Of a stretch of 64,000 nucleotides of DNA, positions 57,093 through 64,000 are shown one piece after another; the first letter of the stretch is position 1, and each line of letters opens with the position of its first letter. Under the pieces are notes generated by a model. It saw only the letters and a program-made list of their open reading frames with translations, did no database searches and was not told where the DNA came from. The stretch comes from JBEBGV01 sp040081265. Its GTDB lineage: Bacteria; Acidobacteriota; Vicinamibacteria; Vicinamibacterales; UBA2999. A program made the position numbers and the translations under genes. Location of the stretch: positions 26,355 to 90,354 of the forward strand of contig JBEBGV010000011.1 of the NCBI GenBank assembly GCA_040081265.1. The letters run 5' to 3'.

Positions 57093-58054
57093 TGATTCTG
57101 ATCATCGCCGAGCACCAGCGCGGCTCCATTACGCGGGCGACCTGGGAGGCAGTTGCCAGTGCCCAGGTGCTGGCTGCCGGAGAGCCGATTGGCATTGCCG
57201 TGCTTGGAGCGAACGCACCGCTGCTGGCGGAGCTCTCAGCCGCCGGTGTGGGGGAGGTGCTCTCGGTCGAGCATCCGCTTCTCGAGTCCTACACCTCCGA
57301 CGGATGGGTCAGGGCCCTGCAGCAGGTGTTGGCTCAAGCGACACCGAGATTGGTGCTGCTGCCGCACAGCTATCAGACCAGAGATTTCGTTCCACGACTC
57401 GCGGCACGGTTGGATGCGCCTCTCGTGACCGATGCCGTCGGTCTGGAGGGGACTCTCGACGCCCTGGTGATCACCCGCCCCATGTTTCAGGGCAAGCTGG
57501 TGGCGCGCGTCAAGCCGGTCGGGCCAGGGCCTGTGCTCGTCAGCCTGCAAATCGGCGTCGTGCGGGCTGAGACACTGCAGCGTTCAAGCGTCGCCCCCGT
57601 ACGCAGCCTCAGCGTTGCCCTCGAGCCCAGTGACATCCGGCAGCGACCAGAGCCGCCGTTTCAGGAGGCCAAGCAGGCCGTCGATTTGAGCCAGGCTGAG
57701 CGCATTGTCTCCGTCGGGCGAGGCATCAAAACCAGGGAGAACCTCGCAGTGGCGGAACGGCTGGCTGTCGCCCTTCGCGCCGAACTGGCTGCGTCGCGTC
57801 CGATCTGCGACAACGGCTGGCTGCCGATGGACCGGCAGATTGGGAGTTCCGGCCAGACAGTCGCTCCGCGACTCTACGTTGCGCTGGGGATTTCTGGAGC
57901 CATTCAGCATCTGGTCGGGATGAAAGGAGCGCGGACGATCGTGGCGATCAACAAGGATGCAGACGCGCCGATCTTCGAAGTCGCTGACTACGGCATCGTC
58001 GGGGATCTGTTCGAGGTGGTGCCAGCCATCGTGTCCGCCCTTCAGCAGTCCTGA
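57089..58054 (+). CDS. etfA: Electron transfer flavoprotein alpha subunit
   Basis: 321 residues. The C-terminal FAD domain has LYVALGISGAIQHLVGMKGARTIVAINKDADAPIFEVADYGIVGDLFEVVPAI, the ETF-alpha signature. FAD is held by the VSVGRGIKTRENLAVAERLA and GSSGQTV segments. Pairs with etfB and passes electrons to ETF-QO. Confidence 0.95.
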   Translation: MMILIIAEHQRGSITRATWEAVASAQVLAAGEPIGIAVLGANAPLLAELSAAGVGEVLSVEHPLLESYTSDGWVRALQQVLAQATPRLVLLPHSYQTRDFVPRLAARLDAPLVTDAVGLEGTLDALVITRPMFQGKLVARVKPVGPGPVLVSLQIGVVRAETLQRSSVAPVRSLSVALEPSDIRQRPEPPFQEAKQAVDLSQAERIVSVGRGIKTRENLAVAERLAVALRAELAASRPICDNGWLPMDRQIGSSGQTVAPRLYVALGISGAIQHLVGMKGARTIVAINKDADAPIFEVADYGIVGDLFEVVPAIVSALQQS

Positions 58055-58067
58055 GCGACAGAGGTCC

Positions 58068-59720
58068 ATGGAGCGGGACACCCTGGAGGTCGATGTGCTG
58101 ATCGTCGGCGGCGGGCCCGCGGGTCTGTCGGCCGCCCTGCGCCTGACACAGCTTCAGGCGGCAAGCGGTGCCGCACCGATGACGATCGCGCTGCTTGAGA
58201 AGGCGCGGGAAGCCGGCGGCCACTCACTGTCGGGCGCCGTGCTCGACCCCTCATCGCTGGCCGAACTCGTTCCCGACTTCGTCGCGCGTGGCGCACCAGT
58301 GTCCACCAGGGTCGAACGGGATCGTGTCTTTGTCCTGACACGTCATCACCACCTGCGGCTGCCGGTGGTGCCTTCGCCGCTTCGCAACCACGGGAACTAT
58401 CTCATCTCGCTCAACGAACTGGTCAACTGGCTCGCCACACAGGTCGAGGGCGCCGGCGTCGACCTGTTTTCCGGATTCGCCGGTCAGGAATTGTTGATGG
58501 ACGGGCGCCGCGTTTCCGGCGTCCGCACCGGCGATCGGGGCGTCGCGCGCTCCGGTGAACACAAGTCAACGTTCGAGCCCGGGGTGGACATCCGGGCTGG
58601 CGTGACAATCCTCTGCGACGGGGTGCGTGGCAACCTGACCAAGGCGCTTGTGCAGGCGCTCGCGCTGCAGCCAGACCGACATCCGCAGCAGTATGCGATC
58701 GGGCTGAAGGAGCTGTGGGAGGTGCCCGAGGGCCGTGTGCCCGGCGGAACGGTCATGCACACGCTCGGGTATCCGCTTCGGCACCGGGAATTCGGTGGCG
58801 GTTTCCTGTACGGCATGGGCCAGGGCCAGGTGTCGCTCGGCCTGGTGGTGGGACTCGACTATCAGGACCCCCTCTTCGACCCTCATGTGGCCTTCAACCA
58901 CTTCAAGGTCCATCCGCTGATCAGGGACTTGCTCGCCGGAGGGCGCCTGCTTCGCTACGGCGCGAAGGCCCTGCCCGAAGGCGGGTGGAGTGCGATGCCG
59001 CGGCTCTTCACCGACGGCGCACTGATCGCAGGCGACGCGGGGGGCTTCCTGAACTCCATGCGCCTGAAGGGCATTCATCTGGCGATGAAGAGCGGCATGC
59101 TGGCAGCCGAAACCGCCTTTGAGGCCATCCGCTCGGGCGACACCTCAGCGTCGCGTCTTCAGGACTACGAACACCGTGTCAGGTCGAGTTCGATTCAGTC
59201 CGAGCTCTATCCCGTGCGGAACGTGCATCAGGCGTTCGGCTACGGCCTTGTGCCGGGACTGGCGTACGCCGGACTGTCCTTGCTGACCAGGGGGAAGGGT
59301 CTTGGTGAACTCGATGGCGTCGAGGGGCATCGCCAGATGCAGACGCTCGCGGACTACTACGGTCGGGCGCCGGTCGAGCCTGCTTCCGACGCATCGACGC
59401 CCGACAGAGTGCTGACCTTCGACAAGGTGACCAACGTCCATTACTCAGGTACGACGCACGAAGAAGATCAGCCATCGCATCTGAAAGTGGACACCAACTA
59501 CTGCACTTCGGTGTGCGGACCCCAATTCGGGCACCCGTGCATCAGGTTCTGCCCGGCCCACGTCTACGAGATTGCCCGCGAAGCCGACGGGTCGCCGCGC
59601 CTGCAGATCAATGCGTCGAACTGTGTCCATTGCAAGACGTGCGACATCATGGACCCGTACGGTGCGATCACCTGGGTGCCTCCAGAAGGTGGCGGTGGTC
59701 CGCAGTACAAGGGCATGTAG
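58068..59720 (+). CDS. Electron transfer flavoprotein-ubiquinone oxidoreductase
   Basis: 550 residues from ATG 58068. N-terminal FAD site DVLIVGGGPAGLSAALRLTQL, ETF-QO-type YAIGLKELWEVPEGRV and GVHLAMKSG-like helix (here GIHLAMKSGMLAAETA), and a C-terminal ferredoxin-like [4Fe-4S] domain with cysteines in CGPQFGHPCIRFCPAHVYEI and NCVHCKTCDIMDPYGAITWVPPEGGGGPQY. It transfers electrons from ETF to the quinone pool; here the quinone is presumably menaquinone, so the real acceptor may be menaquinone. The gene begins 13 bp after etfA. Confidence 0.94.
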   Translation: MERDTLEVDVLIVGGGPAGLSAALRLTQLQAASGAAPMTIALLEKAREAGGHSLSGAVLDPSSLAELVPDFVARGAPVSTRVERDRVFVLTRHHHLRLPVVPSPLRNHGNYLISLNELVNWLATQVEGAGVDLFSGFAGQELLMDGRRVSGVRTGDRGVARSGEHKSTFEPGVDIRAGVTILCDGVRGNLTKALVQALALQPDRHPQQYAIGLKELWEVPEGRVPGGTVMHTLGYPLRHREFGGGFLYGMGQGQVSLGLVVGLDYQDPLFDPHVAFNHFKVHPLIRDLLAGGRLLRYGAKALPEGGWSAMPRLFTDGALIAGDAGGFLNSMRLKGIHLAMKSGMLAAETAFEAIRSGDTSASRLQDYEHRVRSSSIQSELYPVRNVHQAFGYGLVPGLAYAGLSLLTRGKGLGELDGVEGHRQMQTLADYYGRAPVEPASDASTPDRVLTFDKVTNVHYSGTTHEEDQPSHLKVDTNYCTSVCGPQFGHPCIRFCPAHVYEIAREADGSPRLQINASNCVHCKTCDIMDPYGAITWVPPEGGGGPQYKGM

Positions 59721-59722
59721 CT

Positions 59723-60400
59723 GTGAACGACTGGAGAGCTTCACGGAGCAGGCGCCTGCAGGCGGCCGCCATCGCCGGCATTGGCTATCCAGTGATCGCG
59801 GCGCTCGGCGCGACCCTGCGATTTCGTGTCGAGGGGCTCGAGCACTTCGAGCGCGTGATGGCTTCAGGGCGTCGGCCCGTGATGGCGTTCTGGCACGGCC
59901 GGATCCTGCCGGCGACCTACTTCTTCAGACGACGCGGTATCGTCGTGATCACCAGCGAAAACTTTGACGGCGAGTGGATTGCCCGGATCATCGAACGGTT
60001 CGGTTACGGCACTGCCCGGGGTTCGACCTCACGCGGTGCCCGACGGGCCATGGTGGGGCTGCTTCGGGCGATGAAGGAGGGGAACGCGGCGGGTTTCACG
60101 CTCGATGGGCCCCGGGGACCCGCGCGTGTGGCACAGCCTGGCGCCATCTGGCTGGCGGGGGCGACGGGCAATCCGCTCTTGCCGTTCCACCTCGAGGCTT
60201 CCGCGCACTGGACGCTGCGCAGCTGGGACAAGACACAGATCCCGAAACCATTCAGCACCGTCGCCCTCGCGGTCGGTGAGCCCATCGAGGTGCCACCGAC
60301 CCCGTCAGATGAACAACTGGAGCACTCGAGACAACAGCTCGAGCAGAGCCTGGCGACGCTCGAAGGGCGGGCACACGCGCTGCTCGGGACTGTTCCATGA
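59723..60400 (+). CDS. Lysophospholipid acyltransferase-like protein (DUF374)
   Basis: 225 residues from GTG 59723, 2 bp after the ETF-QO stop. DUF374 motifs: RPVMAFWHGRILPATYFFRRR (HxxR-like), then GTARGSTSRGARRAMVGLLRAMKEGNAAGFTLDGPRGPARVAQPGAIWLA, which is the LPLAT block with the DGPRGP substrate site. A hydrophobic N-terminus can anchor it in the inner membrane. DUF374 proteins may acylate lipid A or phospholipid precursors; specificity unknown. Confidence 0.88.
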   Translation: MNDWRASRSRRLQAAAIAGIGYPVIAALGATLRFRVEGLEHFERVMASGRRPVMAFWHGRILPATYFFRRRGIVVITSENFDGEWIARIIERFGYGTARGSTSRGARRAMVGLLRAMKEGNAAGFTLDGPRGPARVAQPGAIWLAGATGNPLLPFHLEASAHWTLRSWDKTQIPKPFSTVALAVGEPIEVPPTPSDEQLEHSRQQLEQSLATLEGRAHALLGTVP

Positions 60401-61455
60401 GCGAAGGTACGTACAATTCACTGGTGCCTCTGCTCATCGTGTCTTCGTCCCGATTTGCTGATCACGTCACCCCGCCAGGTCATCCCGAGCGCCCTGAACG
60501 GGCGGCGGTGATGCGGGAGGTGGCCTCGCGTTTCGCGGGGCGCGGTGGCCAGGTGGTTGAGCCTCGCGAAGCGTCGACGGACGAACTCCTCCGCGTGCAT
60601 GACTCTAATTACGTCTCCGAAGTGCTTGCCACGGCTGGTCGTGCGACGGCGCTCGATCCAGACACGTACACGTCGCCCGAGAGCGTGGACGTGGCCAGGC
60701 TGGCTGCCGGCGCAGGGCTCGTCGCGGTTGAGGCGGTGTTGCAGCCCGGCGGTCCTGCGCGCGCCCTTGCCCTGGTGCGGCCCCCAGGCCACCATGCCGA
60801 ACGCGATCGAGCCATGGGATTCTGTCTGTTCAACAATGTCGCGATTGCGGCGGCCCACGCCCGGGCGGCGGGTGTGTCGCGGGTGGCGATTGTCGATTTC
60901 GACGTCCACCATGGCAATGGCACCCAGCGGATCTTCTACGACGACCCGGGGGTTCTATTCGTCTCGTCCCACCAGTTCCCGTATTACCCGGGCACCGGTG
61001 GTGCATCCGAGACCGGCAGGGGTGCGGGCAAGGGATTCACCGTCAACATCCCTCTTGACGCCGGGTCTGACGATGGCGACTTCGAGCGCGCCTATCGTGA
61101 TGTCGTCCTCCCGGTGCTCAGGCAGTTCATGCCACACCTGATCCTGGTGTCCGCCGGCTTCGACGCCTACAAGGACGATCCGCTTGGGGGCATGCGCGTC
61201 AGTGCCGATCAGTTCGGCCGGCTGTCCGCCATGTTGGTGTCGACTGCGGAGCAATGCTGCGAGGGGCGACTGGTTGCAATCACCGAGGGTGGGTACGATC
61301 TCGGTGGCCTCGAGGAATGTCTCCAGTGTGCAGTTGATGCGCTCTCGGGTGAACGTCCCCTTGCCACGTGGCCGGTGCCGCACGGGTCGTCCCCTCGTGC
61401 GGATGCGGCGATCGCCGCGCTGCGACCGCATGTCTCATCACGCTGGGCGATATAA
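60397..61455 (+). CDS. Histone-deacetylase-family amidohydrolase (AcuC/acetylpolyamine amidohydrolase type)
   Basis: 352 residues from ATG 60397; GTG 60424 (MPLLIVSSSR...) is an attractive alternative because a TACAAT hexamer lies 6 nt before it. Zinc and catalytic motifs: PPGHPERPERAAV, RPPGHHAERDRAMGFCLFNNVAIAA (His pair), VAIVDFDVHHGNGTQRIFYDD (Asp/His zinc ligands) and GFDAYKDDPLGG, ITEGGYDLGG. It removes acyl groups from lysine or polyamines. lptE begins 10 bp after its stop. Confidence 0.92.
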   Translation: MSEGTYNSLVPLLIVSSSRFADHVTPPGHPERPERAAVMREVASRFAGRGGQVVEPREASTDELLRVHDSNYVSEVLATAGRATALDPDTYTSPESVDVARLAAGAGLVAVEAVLQPGGPARALALVRPPGHHAERDRAMGFCLFNNVAIAAAHARAAGVSRVAIVDFDVHHGNGTQRIFYDDPGVLFVSSHQFPYYPGTGGASETGRGAGKGFTVNIPLDAGSDDGDFERAYRDVVLPVLRQFMPHLILVSAGFDAYKDDPLGGMRVSADQFGRLSAMLVSTAEQCCEGRLVAITEGGYDLGGLEECLQCAVDALSGERPLATWPVPHGSSPRADAAIAALRPHVSSRWAI

Positions 61456-61456
61456 T
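61451..61456 (+). promoter_or_regulatory. TATAAT box overlapping the end of the HDAC gene
   Basis: The perfect TATAAT contains the TAA stop of the upstream gene and ends 9 nt before ATG 61466. A transcript starting about 7 nt later would begin 2-3 nt from the start codon. No -35 of quality was found. Confidence 0.4.
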
Positions 61457-61465
61457 CAGGCTCTC

Positions 61466-62005
61466 ATGCGGCGCCTGCCTGGCTTAGTTGTTGCGATCGT
61501 GACGGCCGCACTCGTGTCGGGGTGCGGATATGCGCTGGCAGGTCGCGGATCGTTCCTGCCTGCCGAGATCAGGATCGTCGGCATCCCGCAACTCCAGAAT
61601 CAGAGCAACTTCTTCAACGTCGAACAGGTGCTGTCTGAAAAGTTGCGCACCGAATTCATCGGACGCGGCAAGTTCACTGTGATTCCTGACAGCGCCGGAG
61701 CGGACGCCGTGCTGACCGGCACCGTCACGAACATCAGCGTGCAGCCAGTGGGTTTCACCGACCAGCAGCTGGCATCCCGGTATCTGTTCACGATGACCAT
61801 GAAGGTTGAGTTCACCGAAGCGGGCACCAGCCGTGTGCTGTGGTCAAACGATTCACTGGTGTTCCGCGAGACCTACGATCTGTCGGCACGTGGTACCGGT
61901 GCCGTGGACGGCTCCACCTTCTTCGATCAGGAGCGATCGTCGTTCGATCGCATTGCCTCCGACGTCGCCCGCAGCGTCGTCACCTCCATCGTCGAGGCGT
62001 TTTAG
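61466..62005 (+). CDS. lptE: LPS assembly lipoprotein LptE-like
   Basis: 179 residues. Lipoprotein signal ends LVSGC, so Cys20 would be lipidated. The mature part begins GYALAGRGSFLPAEIRIVGIPQLQNQSNFFNVEQVLSEKLRTEFIGRGKFTVI, the typical LptE start 'CGY..aG....lp..i..i.ip...N', then beta-rich sequence. LptE plugs LptD in the outer membrane for LPS export. LptD is not in the window. The frame continues after a 5-bp gap into holA. Confidence 0.85.
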   Translation: MRRLPGLVVAIVTAALVSGCGYALAGRGSFLPAEIRIVGIPQLQNQSNFFNVEQVLSEKLRTEFIGRGKFTVIPDSAGADAVLTGTVTNISVQPVGFTDQQLASRYLFTMTMKVEFTEAGTSRVLWSNDSLVFRETYDLSARGTGAVDGSTFFDQERSSFDRIASDVARSVVTSIVEAF

Positions 62006-62010
62006 GACGC

Positions 62011-62979
62011 GTGCCGAATCTCACTGAGGCCGCACTTCGCGCCAGCATTGCCGCCGGGACCCTCGGCCCTTTGTACGTGCTCACGGGTGCCGACGAGATG
62101 GAGAAGTCGGCCATGGCCCAGGAGTTCATCGAGTCGATCGATGAAGGGCTGCGCGCCTTCAACGTCGAGCGGCTCTACGGAGCCGAAACCAGCGCCGATC
62201 AGCTGGCGGACGCGGCAGCCACCTTTCCGATGATGGCTCCTCGCCGCATCGTGTTGGTCTTTGCGGCCGAAGGCCTGCTCATCCCGAAGCGGGAGAGCAA
62301 AGCGGCTGACGAGGCGCAGGCGCGGCTCGAAGCCTTCATTGACAACCCTCCCGATCATGCGACGGTTGTGTTCGTGTGCAGCGATCTCGACCGGCGTCGC
62401 CGCCTCGTCAAGCGCCTGATCGAGCGTGCCCACGTCGTAGACTGCGGCACCATCAGCGATCTCGACGGAGCTGAGCGCTGGATCAAGACACGCGCGGCGC
62501 AGGCCGCCGTTCCCCTGGACGCGGGGGCCGCTCGAGCGCTGGCCTCACGTGCCGGAACAGACATCGTCCGCTTGCGCGCTGGACTGGAGCGGGTCGCGCT
62601 TTACGCCCTTGGCCAGGCCACGATCACTGCCGAGGATGTGCGTGCGTCTGTGGTCGCCGGGCCGGAGTCCCCGGAAGACTTCGGGATCGCCAACGCCATC
62701 GGGGTCAGAAATCCGAAGGAGGCGCTCGATGAACTCGGCCGCGCGCTGGACGCGGGGGCGCAACCGTTCTTCCTTCTCGGGCAGATACGGTCTGCAGCGG
62801 AGCGCCAGACGCCGGACAGGCTGCGCGGCGCCATGGACGCGGTGCTGCGAACCGACATCGCGCTCAAGTCCACCGGCGGCGACGCACGAGTGCTGTTGGA
62901 GCGACTGGTGATGGAGCTGTGTGGCCCGTCCCGCGGATCCTCGCCTAATTCAGCTGGTCGTCCGGCGTTCCGCCGATGA
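62011..62979 (+). CDS. holA: DNA polymerase III subunit delta
   Basis: 322 residues from GTG 62011. The AAA-like N-terminal domain starts PLYVLTGADEMEKSAMAQEFIESI, with AATFPMMAPRRIVLVFAAEG and VFVCSDLDRRRRLVKRLIERAHVVDC, and the three-domain delta fold continues with LALASRAGTDIVRLRAGLERVALY-like segment and LDELGRALDAGAQPFFLLGQIRSAAER. It loads the sliding clamp with DnaX/delta'. lptE-holA adjacency is conserved in many Gram-negatives. Its last 35 bp overlap the convergent oxygenase gene. Confidence 0.92.
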   Translation: MPNLTEAALRASIAAGTLGPLYVLTGADEMEKSAMAQEFIESIDEGLRAFNVERLYGAETSADQLADAAATFPMMAPRRIVLVFAAEGLLIPKRESKAADEAQARLEAFIDNPPDHATVVFVCSDLDRRRRLVKRLIERAHVVDCGTISDLDGAERWIKTRAAQAAVPLDAGAARALASRAGTDIVRLRAGLERVALYALGQATITAEDVRASVVAGPESPEDFGIANAIGVRNPKEALDELGRALDAGAQPFFLLGQIRSAAERQTPDRLRGAMDAVLRTDIALKSTGGDARVLLERLVMELCGPSRGSSPNSAGRPAFRR

Positions 62980-63997
62980 TGCTCGACAGCTGTCGGGGCT
63001 CTGGGCTGATATAGAACTGGTAGGCGTAGCGCTTGGTGTCCGCCGGTGCGCTCGCGGGGATGGTGGCTCCATGTGCCGCGGCGCCTGAGTTCATGAATGC
63101 CAGCGCCGTATTCGGTCTGAAGGGAACGGTCTTGACCAGCGTGCTCACATAGCCCGCCTGGTCGGGGTAGAACGTCTTGGTGCCGGTGACTTCTGGCGTG
63201 GCGTTCAGCGAGAAGAGCTGCGTGCCGTGCTCCGGGCTGTCGCCGGGGTTGGCCAGATACAGCAGACAGGTGACTACGGCGCGCTGAGGGTCGAGGTGGG
63301 GATCCAGGTGGTAGCCGGGGCGACGAAGGAGCAGGCGTCCCGCGGTTGCGGCGTGAGGCACGGCCAGAACCTCAGCGGCGCGTGCGCCGTGTCGCTCCTG
63401 ATAGACCGCTTCGATGTGCGGACGGAAGCGCCCGAGGATCGACGGGACCAGGGCTGTTGGAATGATGTCCCTTTCCATCAGCGACCACATCGCTGCGGTG
63501 ACATCGGGCACGATCTTGTCGGGTGCGTACCGGAAGTTCTGCTTGATGGCGTCCCGGTCTGAGAAGCATTCATCCGGCGGTGTCGCGGCGAGCAGCGCCA
63601 GGTAGGTGGCAGCCGGAAAGACATCCTCCACAACCAGATGCGGTGTTGGCGTCAGCTCCATGTGCGCCGCTGCGATCGCCGAGGCGACATGCGGGCGAAT
63701 CTGCACCGGGTCCATGGCGCTGGCGTGTTGTTCCAGGCGATGGGTTGTGTTGGCGGCGATCACAGCGCGCAGCAGTCGGACCTCGCGTCTGAGGTCCCGC
63801 TGTCCGTCGCGCATGTGCTGATGTGCCTCCTGAAGCGCGCGAATCTCATCACGCAGCCCGCTGGCGGCGTGGCGGGTCTCCTTCGCGATGGTCTTTCGGA
63901 GGTCTGTTGTGACTCGCTGATAGTGTCCCCTCGGCGACTCGTTAGAAATGTCCCCTAAGCTCGCGATCGTGGAGGTCGCGGTTGGGACGGACAGCAA
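62945..63997 (-). CDS. 2-oxoglutarate/Fe(II)-dependent oxygenase, possibly with N-terminus outside window
   Basis: Up to 350 residues from TTG 63997; the frame is open to the right edge, so the true start may lie beyond. The double-stranded beta-helix has the metal motif HLDPHLD (HxD; H230/D232 or H234/D236), the distal His in AAHGATI (309) and the 2OG-binding Arg in KRYAYQFY (323), as in prolyl-4-hydroxylase-like enzymes. Residues about 35-80 are a coiled coil (LRDEIRALQEAHQHMRDGQRDLRREVRLLRAVI). Residues 14-26 are encoded by TGTCCCCT-bordered sequence, which does not look native. Substrate unknown. Confidence 0.75.
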   Translation of the reverse strand: MLSVPTATSTIASLGDISNESPRGHYQRVTTDLRKTIAKETRHAASGLRDEIRALQEAHQHMRDGQRDLRREVRLLRAVIAANTTHRLEQHASAMDPVQIRPHVASAIAAAHMELTPTPHLVVEDVFPAATYLALLAATPPDECFSDRDAIKQNFRYAPDKIVPDVTAAMWSLMERDIIPTALVPSILGRFRPHIEAVYQERHGARAAEVLAVPHAATAGRLLLRRPGYHLDPHLDPQRAVVTCLLYLANPGDSPEHGTQLFSLNATPEVTGTKTFYPDQAGYVSTLVKTVPFRPNTALAFMNSGAAAHGATIPASAPADTKRYAYQFYISPEPRQLSSIIGGTPDDQLN

Positions 63998-64000
63998 TGA

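Overview
The window is about 64 kb of dense, GC-rich bacterial chromosome with no tRNA, rRNA, CRISPR array, prophage or intact insertion sequence that I can see. It encodes BamA, Skp, FabZ/LpxA, LpxI, LptE and LolC/LolD homologues (a Gram-negative cell with lipid A), futalosine-route menaquinone genes, ETF plus ETF-quinone oxidoreductase, Hfq, and many secreted proteins of unknown function. Frequent GTG and TTG starts and this gene mix suggest an Acidobacteriota member, probably Vicinamibacteria-like. That assignment is inference; no marker gene was compared.

Layout. 1-7.3 kb: 3' part of hemW, two small exported proteins around a perfect 46-bp palindrome, acyl-CoA dehydrogenase, a MeaB/methylmalonyl-CoA epimerase/metallo-beta-lactamase fusion, MTA phosphorylase and a PfkB nucleoside kinase. 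7.3-11.1 kb: a PEBP-like protein and a LytS/LytTR two-component system with LiaF-like membrane proteins. 11.2-17.7 kb: a drug-efflux operon (TetR, adaptor, RND permease fused in frame to a TolC-like protein). 18-19.4 kb: four overlapping small membrane-protein genes. 19.4-22.6 kb: enoyl-CoA hydratase, ribH, nusB, lysS. 22.6-24.7 kb: TonB-C and PEGA proteins. 24.9-26.8 kb: LolC/E-LolD. 26.9-29.8 kb: a secreted operon of two related unknown proteins flanking a ligand-poor MBL protein. 29.9-33.7 kb: a hydroxyisobutyrate-dehydrogenase-like enzyme, an ABM protein and clpC. 33.8-40.9 kb: envelope biogenesis (bamA, lipoprotein, skp, a fabZ-lpxA fusion, lpxI, Gfo/Idh). 40.9-46.7 kb: menaquinone cluster containing an MqnE-like protein without the radical-SAM cysteines. 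46.8-51.3 kb: TonB protein, a 27-codon ORF, miaA, hfq, deoB, dgt. 51.4-56.3 kb: yceD, rpmF, plsX, a fabD/truncated-fabG fusion, acpP, fabF. 56.3-59.7 kb: etfB, etfA, ETF-QO. 59.7-64 kb: acyltransferase, HDAC-family hydrolase, lptE, holA and a 2OG-Fe(II) oxygenase.

How it fits together. Acyl-CoA dehydrogenase and enoyl-CoA hydratase pass electrons through EtfAB and ETF-QO to menaquinone made by the mqn cluster, while MeaB and the epimerase point to a methylmalonyl-CoA route. The fab, plsX and lpx genes feed membrane and lipid A synthesis, and Bam, Skp, Lol and LptE assemble the outer membrane.

The most unusual features are four in-frame fusions in one window (one of which deletes the FabG nucleotide-binding N-terminus), the cysteine-less MqnE-like protein in the menaquinone cluster, two GAAGT-repeat hairpins that each supply the stop codon of the adjacent gene, a candidate operator at the predicted clpC transcription start, and a recurrent arrangement of -10 boxes only 6-18 nt before start codons, which suggests leaderless mRNAs.
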